From Nyssa sinensis (taxonomy: Eukaryota > Streptophyta > Magnoliopsida > Cornales > Nyssaceae): a DNA stretch of 64,000 bases. Positions 13,011 to 24,604 of the stretch are shown here, piece by piece; position 1 is the stretch's first letter, and every line of letters starts with the position of its first letter. The position numbers and the translations under genes are program-made. The stretch spans positions 34,338,169-34,402,168 of the forward strand of contig CM018038.1 of NCBI GenBank assembly GCA_008638375.1. Direction: 5' to 3'. A model generated the notes under the pieces. It was not told the origin of the DNA and ran no database searches. It was given only the letters and a program-made list of their open reading frames with translations.

Positions 13011-14010
13011 TTAACACAAATGAGAGAAACTGCTCACAGAACCAAACTTTTACCACAATAAAAGAAAGAAGAAAGGAGTTTTTCAGATGCACACAATATT
13101 ATATGTGGAAGCCTAATTGGGATATGGCTCATGACTAAATTCGATTTTGGACAGGACCCTCTAAAAGGAGCTTGATTGTTGAGGTAATTTGTGGAAAAAT
13201 AAATCTTGTTCAAAATTTAGATGACTAATTCAACATACTAAATCCTTTTCTTTTTATTTAATTCAACAATAAAACTTAATTTTTTCTTTTCCATTAAATC
13301 TCAAGTTGAAATTCAAATTTCCAGTGACATGCTTGAACATGAAAACTTATAAAATTCAATATTTTGAACAAAGTTCAACTTGATAGAATTCAAAATTTTC
13401 AATAAAATTTAAATCATTCTCAAGGACTACCATTTATCTTTTGATTGGAAACGAAGGAAGTCATACCAATTTACACAAGATATTTTATCACAATATAAAT
13501 GCAAACATCTCATACATATATATATATATGTCCCATGTTCATGCAAAAAATTACTATTTAACTAAAAACAATATATGAAGAAACAAAGTTCTTTCCTGAT
13601 CATTGACAAAGAAGGGTGTGACTGTGTCATGTTGAAAAAATAAAAATAAAAATGTATAACTGTAAAATTGCTCATACAACTTGAATAGCAGCAATATTAA
13701 GGAATAGACTACACTTGATGAAAAAAACGAAGTCAGTATTGGAAGATACGAAGCAATTCATCAACTACCTAATCTACAAGCTAAACAAATCACATCATTG
13801 GCAAAGTGGACTATTGGACCAAACAAATTGGGTTTCTAATAATATAAGAAATTATATGCCATGGTAGACCATTTTTTTCCTATTTTTTTCAACCTAGTGT
13901 TACAAATCAAAAGGTCATCCCTCCACTCTCAACAACCTGAATATCTCTCTTTCACTGAAAATTCTTCACTATACTGAGATCATGCACTTTGCAATATGAT
14001 AATATGCTTA

Positions 14011-14086
14011 CATGTGCAATTATAGTAGACTCTTGTACACGTACGTAACGCATGTGCAATTATAGTAGACTCTTGTACACGTAACG
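14011..14086 (+). repeat. Tandem duplication in the upstream region
   Basis: A 40-bp segment beginning CATGTGCAATTATAGTAGAC (14011-14050) is repeated immediately as a 36-bp copy (14051-14086), which lacks 4 bp in the GTACGTAACG part. It lies about 90 bp upstream of the TATA box of the monooxygenase gene, so it may double upstream elements; ACGT cores are present. Any function is inferred. Confidence 0.9.
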
Positions 14087-14172
14087 TATGATATAATCCT
14101 TGAGACACGGTCCTAAGGATCACCGAATATCAGTTCTCTCTCTCACACACACACAACTCCAAGCTACTACCT

Positions 14173-14183
14173 CTATAAATAGG
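14173..14183 (+). promoter_or_regulatory. TATA box of the FMO gene
   Basis: CTATAAATAGG is a near-consensus plant TATA box, 203 bp upstream of the start codon, flanked by an inverted CTACCT/AGGTAG pair. Transcription would be expected to start near 14205, giving a leader of about 180 nt. Confidence 0.75.
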
Positions 14184-14265
14184 TAGCCATCCTTTCCCTG
14201 GCAACAACATTCAAGCACATATATTTCACAAGCTAAACTCCTATTGCACCACACACACTCTCCCT

Positions 14266-14267
14266 CC

Positions 14268-14308
<41 letters not shown>
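14266..14308 (+). repeat. CT microsatellite in the 5' leader
   Basis: A long CTCT run lies between the TATA box and the start codon. Pyrimidine-rich leaders of this kind are common in plant genes. Length variation here would alter only the untranslated leader. Confidence 0.85.
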
Positions 14309-14310
<2 letters not shown>

Positions 14311-14385
14311 ATACATATATACACACACAACCCAAAACTACCTAGCAACAACATTCGAAGAGAAGCTAATTATTTAGAAGTCATC

Positions 14386-14938
14386 ATGGGTAGTAAGAAA
14401 AACCATGTTAATGTGTCCAAAGTGGGGATCATTGGAGCCGGTATAAGCGGTATTGCTGCTGCTAAGCAGCTTGCCCATTACAGGCCAGTGGTTTTTGAGG
14501 CCACTGATTCAATCGGTGGTGTGTGGAAACACTGCAGTTTCAGTTCTACAAAACTACAAACACCCCGATGCGATTATGAGTTTTCGGATTATCCCTGGCC
14601 AGACAGAGATAATTCTACTTTTCCTTCCCACTTTGAGATATTAGACTACTTGCATGGGTACGCCACACACTTTGATGTGCTCAAGTATGTAAAATTCAAC
14701 TCAAAGGTGGTGGAGGTTGGATATCTTGGAGAGCCAGCAGAGACACTTCCACTTCCACCCAGAGACTATGGGAATCTACTCAGAGGTCATTCCGTTTGGG
14801 AGGTCGCCGTACAGACTCACCAACCCGACACTACTGTTCAGGTCTTTGTTTATACTAACTTCTTTTTTTTTTTTTTTTTTTTCAATTTTCGTAACACCCC
14901 TAGATCTTATTAGGTGGAGCACAATATATATATAGTAA

Positions 14939-14970
<32 letters not shown>

Positions 14971-15288
14971 CGTATGTGTGTGTGTGTAGATTGAAGGTTT
15001 TGTTTCTAGTTTGAATTTATTATTGAACTAATTTTGATTTACAATAGTGGTATGCTTTCGAGTTTCTTGTGGTATGCATCGGGAAATATGGAGATATTCC
15101 AAAACTGCCCATTTTTCCACCCAATAGAGGTCAAGAAATATTTGGCGGCAAGGTATTGCACTCCATAGACTACTCTAAGCTTGACACAGAAGCCGCTCGT
15201 CAACTTGTTAAAGGAAAGAAGGTTGCAGTTATTGGTTACAAAAAATCAGCAATTGATCTAGCTGTGGAGTCCGCTGAGGCAAACCAAG

Positions 15289-15327
<39 letters not shown>

Positions 15328-16247
15328 CGATCATGTTAGCCTATATACATACACATATAGATACACATAAAAATTAGAGAATATAATAAAAAAAATTACA
15401 TCATTTCTAACAACTTTAATTTTTAGATGAGTTGATAATTTTATATGATCTTAGAACAAGTAAAATATCTTGTTCAAATCTTACCGTCTCTTTCAAAATA
15501 TGAATCGATGCACGCATGAACTCAAATTGGTTACACATATATAAGAGGACATGTTAGAAAATATAATAATAAAATTACACTTTCTCTAACAGTTTAAATT
15601 TTTAAATGAATTAATGGTTTAACAATATTGTCGATCATATTATAATTAATATTCAATATAAGTTATAATAATTAATAAATTTTTAAGAAACTAACTTAAT
15701 TCTATAGTAGATAATTAAGTATTGTAAGTTAAAATTAGACATAAGAAAATATAATTTCTTTACTTAAAAAAAATATTAAGAATTTTTTATGTTTTAAGTT
15801 GAGCATTATATATATTTCTAAAAGAAAAAAAAATCTCGAATTATATATAAAATTTTATTTTTGTATAAAAAATATTTTTTTACTAATAATAATATAAAAA
15901 AAAAATGTAGTAATTAATAAATCTTCAATTGTTCATGTCTATTAATTGGAGTATGAGAAGGTGTAATCTACATACATATGTGCATGTTTTAATTTTTAAC
16001 TATTTCTGTTTTGCTTCTTAATTTTCATGATTGACATTTATAAAGGAGTAGATGGGCAGCCATGCACGATGGTGATTAGGACATTACATTGGACGGTCCC
16101 ATCTTACTGGATTTGGGGGTTGCCATTCTTCTTATTTTATTCGACAAGGTCTTCTCAGTATATCCACGAAAGGCCCGACCAAAGTTTGTTCAGGGCTCTA
16201 TTATGCCAACTTTTGTCTCCAGTGGTAATTCTTCCTTCTTTCTTAAT

Positions 16248-16282
<35 letters not shown>

Positions 16283-17629
16283 TTTGAATACTCATCTAAT
16301 TAATAGATATGAAAAATTATAAATTTATTAATTATTAAAATTATTAATTATTAATTATTAATTATTAAATTTTTTTATATTTTTATTAACCAAAAAATAT
16401 TTCTTATATTTTTGATAGAAAAATAAAATTTTATATATAATTTTTTATTGACATTTTAGTTTTTTTAAAAAAAACACATATAATAATAAACTTATAATAT
16501 AAAAATTCATAATATCTATTTTAAGTAAAGAAATTTTGTTTCTGGATGTTATAATTTTTTTTATTTAATATATTTTTTACTTTAATTATATAAAATTAAT
16601 AAATATAATTATTAATTATGTTTTAAATTATTTATATATAGTTATATGTATAACTATTTTATTTATCTAATAATTAATATTATGAAGAATTTTTATAAAA
16701 AATATATCAATTATTAAATAACAATATTATTTATTATTTATTATACAACTAAGTTAATTTCTTAAAAATTTATTAATTATTAATTTATTGAATATGTACG
16801 TATGCATAATGCAAGGTTGGTTTCAGTTCAGTTTAAGAGAATACGTACACTACTCATGCATATATGCATGGCTAGCTGCTGGTTGCATGTTTTGATCCAA
16901 TTACTACTCATGATGGAGTACTACTGCATGCAGCGAAGAGCAATCTCCAAGTTTATTGAGACTTACTTGGTGTGGAAGCTTCCATTGGTGAAGTATGGAC
17001 TGAAACCAGATCATCCCTTCGAGGAGGACTATGCCTCTTGTCAGATGGCTATCTTGCCCGAAAATTTCTTTGTGGAGGCAGAAAAGGGTAGGATTTTGTT
17101 CAAGAGAGCATCCCAGTGGTGGTTTTGGAGTCGGGGAATTGAATTTGAGGACAGTACCAGATTAGAGGCTGACGTTGTGCTCCTTGCGACTGGTTATGAC
17201 GGCAGCAAGAAACTTAAAGCTTTATTACCGGAGCCCTTCTGCAGTCTCATTCAGGATTCTAATTCTGGGATCATGCCCTTATACAGGGGCACAATTCATC
17301 CATTGATTCCCAACATAGCCTTTGTTGGATACATTGAGAGTGTCTCCAACCTTCATTCCGCAGAGTTACGTTGCAAATGGCTGGCTCGACTTGCTGACGG
17401 TCATTTCAAGCTCCCCACCATCCACAAAATGCTTCAACAAACCACCAAAGAAATTGAAGTTATGAAGAGAACGACCAGGTTTTATAAGAGACACTGCATT
17501 TCTACATTCAGTATCAACCACAGCGATGAAATTTGTGAAGAGATGGGATGGAAATCTTGGAGGAAGAAGAACTGGCTCTTAGAAGCATTCAGCCCCTATA
17601 ACAGCCAAGACTACCAAGAAGATAAATAA
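14386..17629 (+). CDS. FMO1-like: FMO1-like flavin-containing monooxygenase, four exons
   Basis: Predicted exons: 14386-14841, 15048-15288, 16046-16224, 16934-17629 (stop included). All introns are GT-AG with phases 0, 1 and 0, giving 523 aa, a usual length for plant FMOs. Seen: FAD-binding GAGISG (residues 17-22); the FMO signature FGGKVLHSIDY (184-194, pattern FxGxxxHxxxY); the NADP-site region VIGYKKS (213-219), where the second glycine motif is degenerate, as I recall for plant FMO1-like proteins; and ATGYDG (377-382). Family knowledge: these flavoenzymes use NADPH and O2 to oxygenate N or S atoms of small molecules. The Arabidopsis FMO1 branch N-hydroxylates pipecolic acid in systemic acquired resistance. 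Substrate here is unknown, and other plant FMO branches are possible. No signal peptide was seen. Joined exons read smoothly, with no frameshift. Introns 2 and 3 are unusually AT-rich and carry inverted repeats. A 3' ATCT microsatellite lies at about 17631-17658. Confidence 0.9.
14842..15047 (+). other. FMO intron 1
   Basis: The donor CAG|GTCTTT and acceptor ACAATAG|TGG keep the frame (phase 0) and restore the FMO segment WYAFEF. The intron contains a poly-T tract, a TA run (about 14945-14970) and a TG run. Confidence 0.85.
15289..16045 (+). other. FMO intron 2, TA microsatellite at the donor
   Basis: The donor is CAAG|GTGTATATAT: a TA microsatellite starts within the first few intron bases and runs to about 15324. 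The acceptor is TATAAAG|GAG. The phase 1 join recreates a G-V-D-G-Q-P sequence. It also contains short interspersed repeat copies (about 15360-15640) and one arm of the inverted repeat described below. Confidence 0.85.
15649..15958 (+). repeat. Inverted-repeat arm 1, in FMO intron 2
   Basis: This segment aligns with the reverse complement of 16284-16793. Shared blocks include 'taataattaataaattttt' followed by 'aagaaa', 'aatttctttacttaaaa', 'tatataaaattttattttt' and 'catgtctattaatt'. It may be a copy of an AT-rich MITE-like element. Confidence 0.75.
16225..16933 (+). other. FMO intron 3
   Basis: The donor is GTG|GTAATT and the acceptor is CATGCAG|CGA (phase 0), joining ...LLSPV to RRAISKF as expected for the family. 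A CA microsatellite (about 16252-16279) lies close to the donor. Nearly all the rest is AT-rich inverted-repeat arm 2. Confidence 0.85.
16284..16793 (-). repeat. Inverted-repeat arm 2, in FMO intron 3
   Basis: The reverse complement matches arm 1 in intron 2 (15649-15958). This arm is longer, with about 200 bp of extra AT-rich sequence in the middle. Exon 3 (16046-16224) lies between the two arms. Confidence 0.75.
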
Positions 17630-17659
17630 ATATCTATATCTATCTATCTATCTATCTAC

Positions 17660-18520
17660 ATTTCTCAAAGTCAGGAATTTGTTTCATCGGTGGACTCTCA
17701 AATTAAGGAATCAAATTATCTATAAATTTCACAATCAGACATTCTCAAGGCATGCTTTAGCTTCACACTATCCATTGACATATGTTCTATGATCTTTTAC
17801 TTTGTGTCCTTTAAGTTTTTTCATTAATTAATAAACATAAATTAATTTTAATATACATTTTTTTTTTGTTTTGGAAATTAAAAAGCTATAAAATAAAAAA
17901 TAAATAAATAATAAAACCATTCTTCTGGTGCTACTGTTTTTGGAAATCGTACTTCATATTTGCCACCAATATGTTTCAGCGTTATTTTCCTTTGGTGTAC
18001 AAAATTTTAATGCCCAATATAAATAATCAAACCTTAAAAATTGTTAGGTTTAATTAATAGGAATGGCTAATTAATTCTTTGAAAAGAATTACTATTCTAG
18101 AAACTCTATTTTTTAGTAATTAAGACAATGTCAACTACATTAAATCTCAATAGTAAACAAAACAAATAAAAATAATAATTTAAAAAAAAAATTGTAAGCA
18201 TTCCAAGATTTAAAGTGGGAGATCCTCATAGGGTAAGAAAATCCACTGATGCAAAAGAATTTATTAATCAACAAAAATCACAACACGAAGTTTATAAAGA
18301 CAATACTCAAGAAACTTATGAGATAACAAAGTTTTCTTTCTATCTAAACTAACTAGAGTAACCTGGGCGACTCTCGTCTCACCACCTGCACTTCTCAGAT
18401 GTAATCCCCCTAGACCTAATCAATTCATCCCTCTTGCTAAACCAACGTAAAATTTCACTCTATGTGTTGACCTCTCCCCATTGCATCTCACGACCTTGCC
18501 ACTATGTTCCAATGCTGACA
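17660..18520. other. Downstream flank of the FMO gene
   Basis: AT-rich sequence. AATAAA-like tracts near 17830 may serve as polyadenylation signals. No further gene was recognised. Confidence 0.4.
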
Positions 18521-18737
18521 CTCGTCGCTGGCATGAGGAAATTGAGCATATTAACTAAGATAAGTCTTTTGTCTTAGAGACATTAGATGAGCAAGCTAGA
18601 GAGGCTACCCAAGGAGAAACTACTTGAAAAATTGTTGAATTGTATCATGAGATTTCCTACCTTTTAGCCGGCTTTCAGACCCAAAAGAAGATCTTTGAAG
18701 AGATTGAGAAACTTAAAAGGAAGCTTCTTCCGCAATA
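18496..18737 (+). pseudogene. Unidentified coding fragment with two stops
   Basis: One frame reads about 75 residues ending LLPQ-stop, rich in E, K and L (for example FEEIEKLKRKLL) and interrupted by one TAA and one TGA. The heptad-like spacing suggests a coiled coil. It lies 35 bp upstream of a possible LTR start, with a purine-rich tract (AATAGGGGG) between them, so it may be the end of a retrotransposon gene. I do not recognise the family. Confidence 0.3.
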
Positions 18738-18771
18738 GGGGGTACTATGGAGTTGCATCATGACCAAGTAT

Positions 18772-19135
18772 TGTTAGATAATAATGGCTAATGATAATTA
18801 ATAGCTAAGACTAAGCTTAAATGGATGACGAGCAAATTACTTGAAGCAATTTAATTAGCCATGAATTAGAAACCAAAGGCACGTGTGTATGTGTGTGCGC
18901 GCGCACCATAGTCATTTGGAATAGATAACAAGAGTATTTTTTATGTTAATCTTAAGTAGTGTTAATCAATAAATTAAAACAAGAATAACCATGGGAATTA
19001 GTGCATGTTAGGACCATGTGGTCCGATATTGTAATTGGCTAATCTGGTTAGCCAAAACGTGTTTTGTGTATAATCCTTACATAAGTCCTACGAGTGAATA
19101 CCTCAATGCCCGTTCTTCTCCACGTTCGTCCAACA
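18772..19135 (+). mobile_element. Possible short LTR (364 bp)
   Basis: It begins TGTTAGATAA, ends CGTCCAACA, and includes TATAAT-like sequence near 19070. The TGTT...AACA termini fit Copia-type LTRs. A G-rich tract lies about 25 bp upstream rather than directly adjacent, and no target-site duplication is evident (AGTAT versus AACAT). Treated as a candidate only. Confidence 0.3.
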
Positions 19136-20690
19136 AACATTACTGTGTATCACTACTGGTCAACTTGATTCTCAAAGGGTAAAATGGACTTTTATATTTG
19201 ATTTGGATATCACAAACTCACATCATGCATGCATTGTACATAGTTTTTATCATAACATCATGTATGTGATTGATTTGTGGTTGTGAACTAATTCTCTCAA
19301 AATGCATCTTTAAAACACTTAAGAAAAAAATTCAGTTCACAAGACAAGCAAGAATGAGCAACATAGAGTTGCTCGTTCGAACGAAGCCTTGGCTCATTCG
19401 AACGGACAACAGAGAAGTTCATTCTCATTCATTTTCATTCATTCGAACTCTTTGTATAAAATAAAGAGCTGCAACCTTAGAGTTGTGCTCATTTGATATT
19501 CATTCCTTGTTCGTTTGAACGAACCTTGGGCAAAAAATAAATTTATATTCTGATTTCTAGCCATATAGGGATCAATCAAGCTCTTTACAAAAATAGACGA
19601 AAATATGATTTAAAGCAGCCAAAAACAGAGTGAGAGAGTCTCAACTAGTGAGAGCTAATTTGTTGATAGATCTTGAAGCTCTTGTGAGAGATCATTCATT
19701 CATGACATTCATAATCATCTCTAATCTTTTTCATTGATCGATTTAGATCATTCATATGATCCAAATCAGATCTAAAGAGCTTTGGTTCACGTCAAATTCA
19801 CCATTGACGATAGATGGATTTCAAGCACGAGGATTCGGCATTGAGCAATCGATGGACACTAAGTTTGTGAGAATTCACTATTGTTGAATGGCTTGATCGG
19901 AGGAGTTCGAGACCGTGGAGGAGTCCGATTGTTTGAAATATTGACTATGAAAATCTTGAGTATTCGAAGAGAATTTGAAGACGTAATCGAGGAGAATGGA
20001 GCTAGAGGTACTTAGCTCGTCCACATGTTCGTTGTATTTCACTTTCCATTATAGTGCATTCCTCCTATGAGCATTGGCCTGACTTCAGAGTTTTAGTCTA
20101 AGGATTGTTGTTCTTGGTAGTTTTCTCTGTCATCAATCAGTTTGCAATCTCTCTCTCTCTATCTTTTTCAATTTATTATGTGCTTAATTGATATGCTTCC
20201 GCTTAATTTTAGAAATTGAGTTTTCATATTTCCATAATTATTCATTAATTTGATATATTGAAAAACTTGATTTAGTAAATTGATTGAAATAAAAAATTGA
20301 TAGCTAAGTTGATTTATGAATTGTGAAAATTGCTATCAAGCTAGTTGATCAATTAGGTGAAGTTTGGATAGGTTGGTATATTTGGTTGATTCTTGACGAA
20401 TTCATTTGTGGATGAACATATATGTTGGATTAATCACGTTGAGTAATTTTGTTAATTGTGTCCTCATTTGTTTTTAACCAAGAATAGTAATTAACTTGAA
20501 AGAAATTTTTTAAATCAATACCTACCTATTCAACACCCCCCGGCGCGTATTTCTAAGTAGCATTCACGTTTTAGGGACCTTGAGTGATGTCCTTATGGTA
20601 TCTCTCCGTAACAAAGTAGTATCATCGCTTTCTTTTTAAGGCATTTTATTGATATCCAAAGTAGTGAAATCTATAGGAAAGGTTAAGAGA

Positions 20691-21656
20691 TGGAGGATCG
20701 ATATCATGACTACCTCTATTTGATGGCTTAAATTATGCTTATTGGAAAACTCGTATGAGAACATTTCTAAGAGCCGTGGATGAGCAAGTTTGGCTTGGCA
20801 TTCAAGAAGGTTGGACCCCTCCGGTCACAATTGTAACTACAAAGATTCCCTCCATAGTCAAGCCTTCAAACACTTGGAACAAGTTAGAGTTAAAGATGAG
20901 TGGCTACAACACCAAAGGGTTGAACGCCATCTTTAACGCGGTACTCCCGATAATTTTCGCCGCATCATGACTTGTGAGACGTCCAAGGAGGCTTGGGACA
21001 TCCTTGAGACTACCTATGAGGGTACGTCGGTGGTAAAAATGTCAAAATTACAAACTTTGACTTCTAGGTTTAAAGCCTTAAGAATGGAAGAATCAGAAAC
21101 ATTTTCCAATTTCTATGCAAAATTGAGTGGCATTGTCAACTCATCATTTAACCTAGGAAAGAAACTAGAAAGGACCAAAATTGAAAGAAAAATATTGAGA
21201 TCTCTTCCCAAGATATTTCAACCTAAGATAACTGCTATTGAGGAGAGTAAAGACGTGGACTCCCTCGCTGTTGATGAGTTAGTTGGATCACTTCAAACTT
21301 TTGATCTAACTCTTAGGCAAGCAAAGAAGACTAAAAGTCTTTCTTTGAAATCAACACAAGAAGAAAATAAGAGGGATATTGAAATTGACCCTGAGTCCAT
21401 GAATGATGAGGACTTGGCTCTTTTGTTAGGAAGTTTAACAAATACCTCAAAGGTAGAATGTCTAACTCCAAGAGATCTCAAAGTTCAAGTAAAAGATCCT
21501 TTGGAAATTTTAACTCTTAAAGAGGCTAATTAAGTCTAAAAATCTTCTTCTCGTGGTGATAGAAGAAGACATTCATCACAATCCATCTTTAAGCTTATTA
21601 AATGTTATAATTTCCATAACTTTGGGCATATAGCTGCCAATTGTCCTAATAAGAAA
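20691..21656 (+). pseudogene. Copia gag (SIRE/Maximus type), broken
   Basis: The protein segments FDGLNYAYWKTRMRTFLRAV, EAWDILETTYEGT and FYAKLSGIVNSSFNLGK are hallmark features of Copia gag (DUF4219/UBN2-like). The likely original start is ATG 20691. A small deletion and a TGA disrupt the first ten codons; a one-base frameshift near 20947 moves the frame before MTCETSKEAWD; TAA ends the frame at 21533, after which the reading continues to a zinc knuckle. Not functional as it stands. Confidence 0.8.
21603..21644 (+). other. Gag CCHC zinc knuckle with a lost cysteine
   Basis: The segment CYNFHNFGHIAANC fits CX2CX4HX4C except that the second cysteine is phenylalanine (TTC instead of TGC). Metal binding would be lost. 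Confidence 0.75.
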
Positions 21657-21683
21657 AAGTGAAATTCTCGAAATAGAAAGGCA

Positions 21684-22870
21684 ATGAAATTATCTCTTTC
21701 TGAAAAGGATGAAGAGGAAAAAAGGGGTGAAAATGATGATGAAGAAGAAGAAGGTGATAAAAGTCAATCCTTGGCTTTCACGAGTGTCACCAATGTCTAT
21801 GAAGGATCATATTCCATTGAGGATAAAGATCATGAGGACATCAAAGACGTTGTGTCTAGTGGTGAAGAAAGCGATGATGAAGACAACATTAAGATTGCCT
21901 TTAAAAAACTATTCAATGAATCTATAAATCTCAAGAAGTCTAACATGAAGCTTAACACTAGCTCAAGTCTTGTGAGAAGGAGAATAGTGCTTTAATAATT
22001 GATCAATCTTTATTGAGTCAACTAAAAGAGGATAAATTGTCTCTCTTAATGGAAGTTATATCCTTAGAAAATGAGATAAATTCATTCATTGTTGAGGTAA
22101 GAGGACTTAAGGCTTCCTTAGTTCCTTGTGAGATTAAAAAGAAGGATTTGAATTCCAAAGTTCACTCTTTTAGTGAACAACTCACACAAGCTAGGAATGT
22201 CAAAGTCAATCTTGAGGATAGGTCTAATAAGATTTCTAATATGCTTAATACCTTCCAAGTTAAGGATGATAAAAATAGTTTGGGCTATACGATATGATCA
22301 CAGATAAGAACAAGTCATCCACATCCACTTCAAGTCAGTCTCTCACCCTCAAGTCGGATTGTGTTTGTGTCCTCAAAATCCAAAGGTATTGAACCACCTA
22401 AACCTATGAGAAAAGCCCAACCACAACCAAAGCCTCAAGCATATTCTCACCCACTACCTCAATTTAGACCTCAAGTCAAACCTCAATCAAAATCATTTTA
22501 TTGCTCTCATTGCATGGTTGAAAGGACTTCTAGGAGGAAGTGTGGATTTGCCAAGAAAAGGCAAAAAAAATCACACTCTATAACCTTAGAGCATAAATTG
22601 GAAATTGCTATATTGAAGCAACAAATGAATAATCATATTCAAAAATCAAGGAGCATGGCTCCAAGGATCATTCATATTTCCAACCTTGAAAAGCCTAAAG
22701 TAATTTCTCATTCCAAGATTGGAGGTAAGGTCAAAACCCAAAAAGTTCTGCCTACTCCCAAAAGAATTGTGAGACAAATTTGGGTAAGGAATGATAAACT
22801 AAAAAGTCTTGAGAAGGAGTGTCTAAATAACACTTCACAATTTGCTTCTTCCTCGAGAAGAAAAATTTGA
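21684..22870 (+). pseudogene. Acidic, coiled-coil and proline-rich tail of the Copia gag
   Basis: Three fragments in different frames: 21684-21995 (acidic, E/D-rich runs), about 22013-22297 (leucine- and lysine-rich, coiled-coil-like) and about 22361-22870 (proline/glutamine-rich KPQPQ-type, then a basic region). This order is typical of long SIRE-type gag proteins. Stops and frame changes between the fragments mark it as a pseudogene. The expected protease (a D-S/T-G motif) is absent. Confidence 0.6.
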
Positions 22871-24604
22871 CTTTTAGATGACTAAGAAATTCTATAACAA
22901 TTTAGGGATTTCACTCTTCACTCTCATCTTAGAGTTTCACTATGAATTGCTTCATTGCTTCTTACACCATTTCACTTATTGAAAATCATCTCGAGTAAGT
23001 TGTGTTCTCTTCCATAGTATAGGTAATTCTTAAGCTTTCTATCTATTCTAGGTCTATAGATTTTATTTTATTTTTTGTATAAATTTTTTATTCTTCATAG
23101 TTAGGTGGATTTCATACCTTTGTGAAGTCAATAATTCAAAAATATTTTTCTCTTATTTAAATTGCTAATGGTAATCCCATTGTTTTTAAAAGAGAATTCT
23201 ATTAAGTACATTTGGAGTGATTGAGTTTTGGCTTGTGAACTTTAGACTATTAATATCTCCACTTAGTCTTTTCAATTGGGTGCACACAATCTTTCAATCT
23301 ACTTGTGATCTCATATGTGTTAGTCTTGCATATTTCTTGCATGTGATTGTCTTGTAGATAGGATGGGCTTAATCGTTTTATGTTTTCATCTCGATAAGTC
23401 CATGGCTAGAAAGATTGACTTAGGTTGGAAAATCAAAGGACCAAAAGTAAAAGCCTAAACAAAAAATGACACACACACAAAAAAATTTAAGAGTGGAAGG
23501 AAATGACTACCCTTGAGATAATGTGTTTGCTAGCATTGGTAAATCCTTTGAAAAAAGCAACCTACTCAACTGTGTGAAAGTCGCTATGCAAAAGGTGAGT
23601 CAAGTGAAAATTCAATTTGTAATTTTTTGCTTTTAAGTTGAGAAGCAGTTTTGATTAGAAATAGTAAAAACTTCCTAGGTTGGTTGACTATGGTTGTTTG
23701 CTCTTATTGATGTAAAAATCTTTCAACATCCTAGAAAGTCAACCTTGAGACAAAGAACATTTCATAGTTGAAATTAATTCGTATGTCTAGCTTCCATGAT
23801 TGAACGAGTAGAGAGTGAGCTTGTATGTGTTTTAGTGTTCTAGGATCATTTGATTATTTTGATATTATTTAGAACACATTTACATCTCTCTAATTCACTC
23901 AAAATGTTCTTCAAATTCAGATTTCAACTAAAAACATTGGGATTAATTTTAGCTTTGTAAACATTTGATTTCATCTCAAAGTTTGTAGCTAAAAATAGTG
24001 TTTTTCATGAAAAACTCCAGTTTTTTCCTATTTTGTAGTTAAAAAATGCACAGGATTTTCGAACAGATCAGGACACTCTATTTTTCTGAGAGGAGAGCAA
24101 CTTTTGGTACTCGTTCGAACAAACACTCGTTCGAAGGAAGCTCATTCGAACGAATAATTGCTCAGTTCAAAACACGTCAGAAACCACAAATTGTTCATAG
24201 AATGTATTGGTTTTCTCTCTTTTTCTCTCAAATTCTCTTATTTTCTTATGTCATATTGATCCTAGACTTTGTCAATCTTAGATTTCGTTCTGGTTAGTGT
24301 CTTCTACACATCGAGGGCTTCACTTTCACCGATCATTTTGCGATTATGTCCGTTCATTGTTACGATAAGTCTTCGAGTCCATTTTTTACTTTCCTTTGGT
24401 TTATTTGATCTTTCATTTAGACTTAGGATTAGTGTGGACTGTAGTTCAATACACTTGACGTAGTACCATCTTAGGGTCATCCTATATTTCTTCTCTTTGC
24501 TATATACTACATGGTCATGGTGACCAAGACCGTTCCTATAGACCGTCGACATTTCTCTTATGTCATCTTCCTTGGGGTAACACCTAAGGGCATAGTACGT
24601 TTTC
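22871..24604. other. No gene; possible 3' part of the Copia remnant
   Basis: There is no pol coding sequence. Near 24110-24165 three more TTCGAACGAA-like palindromes appear, preceded by 'gagagcaac', similar to 'atgagcaac' at 19353, so part of a second LTR may lie here. From 24200 to 24604 nothing is recognised. Confidence 0.4.

Larger units (their letters stand above)
19350..22870 (+). mobile_element. Gag-only Copia remnant, SIRE/Maximus-like
   Basis: It comprises a leader or LTR region with palindromic TTCGAACGAA motifs (19372-19520); a probable LTR end ...CCGTAACA at 20613; a degenerate primer site TAGTATCATCGC at 20617-20628 (three mismatches to the initiator-Met type); and then gag-like coding sequence. 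No protease, integrase or reverse transcriptase follows. The element is either internally deleted or a non-autonomous gag-bearing derivative. Its 3' boundary is unclear. Confidence 0.6.

Noticed and set aside
14386..14913. A single-exon 175-codon monooxygenase fragment
   Set aside because: The frame runs into a poly-T intron; splicing at 14841/15048 restores the conserved FMO sequence.
16802..16933. Upstream extension of the last FMO exon
   Set aside because: The 44 codons before 16934 do not resemble FMO proteins, and a good acceptor CATGCAG precedes the conserved RRAISKF.
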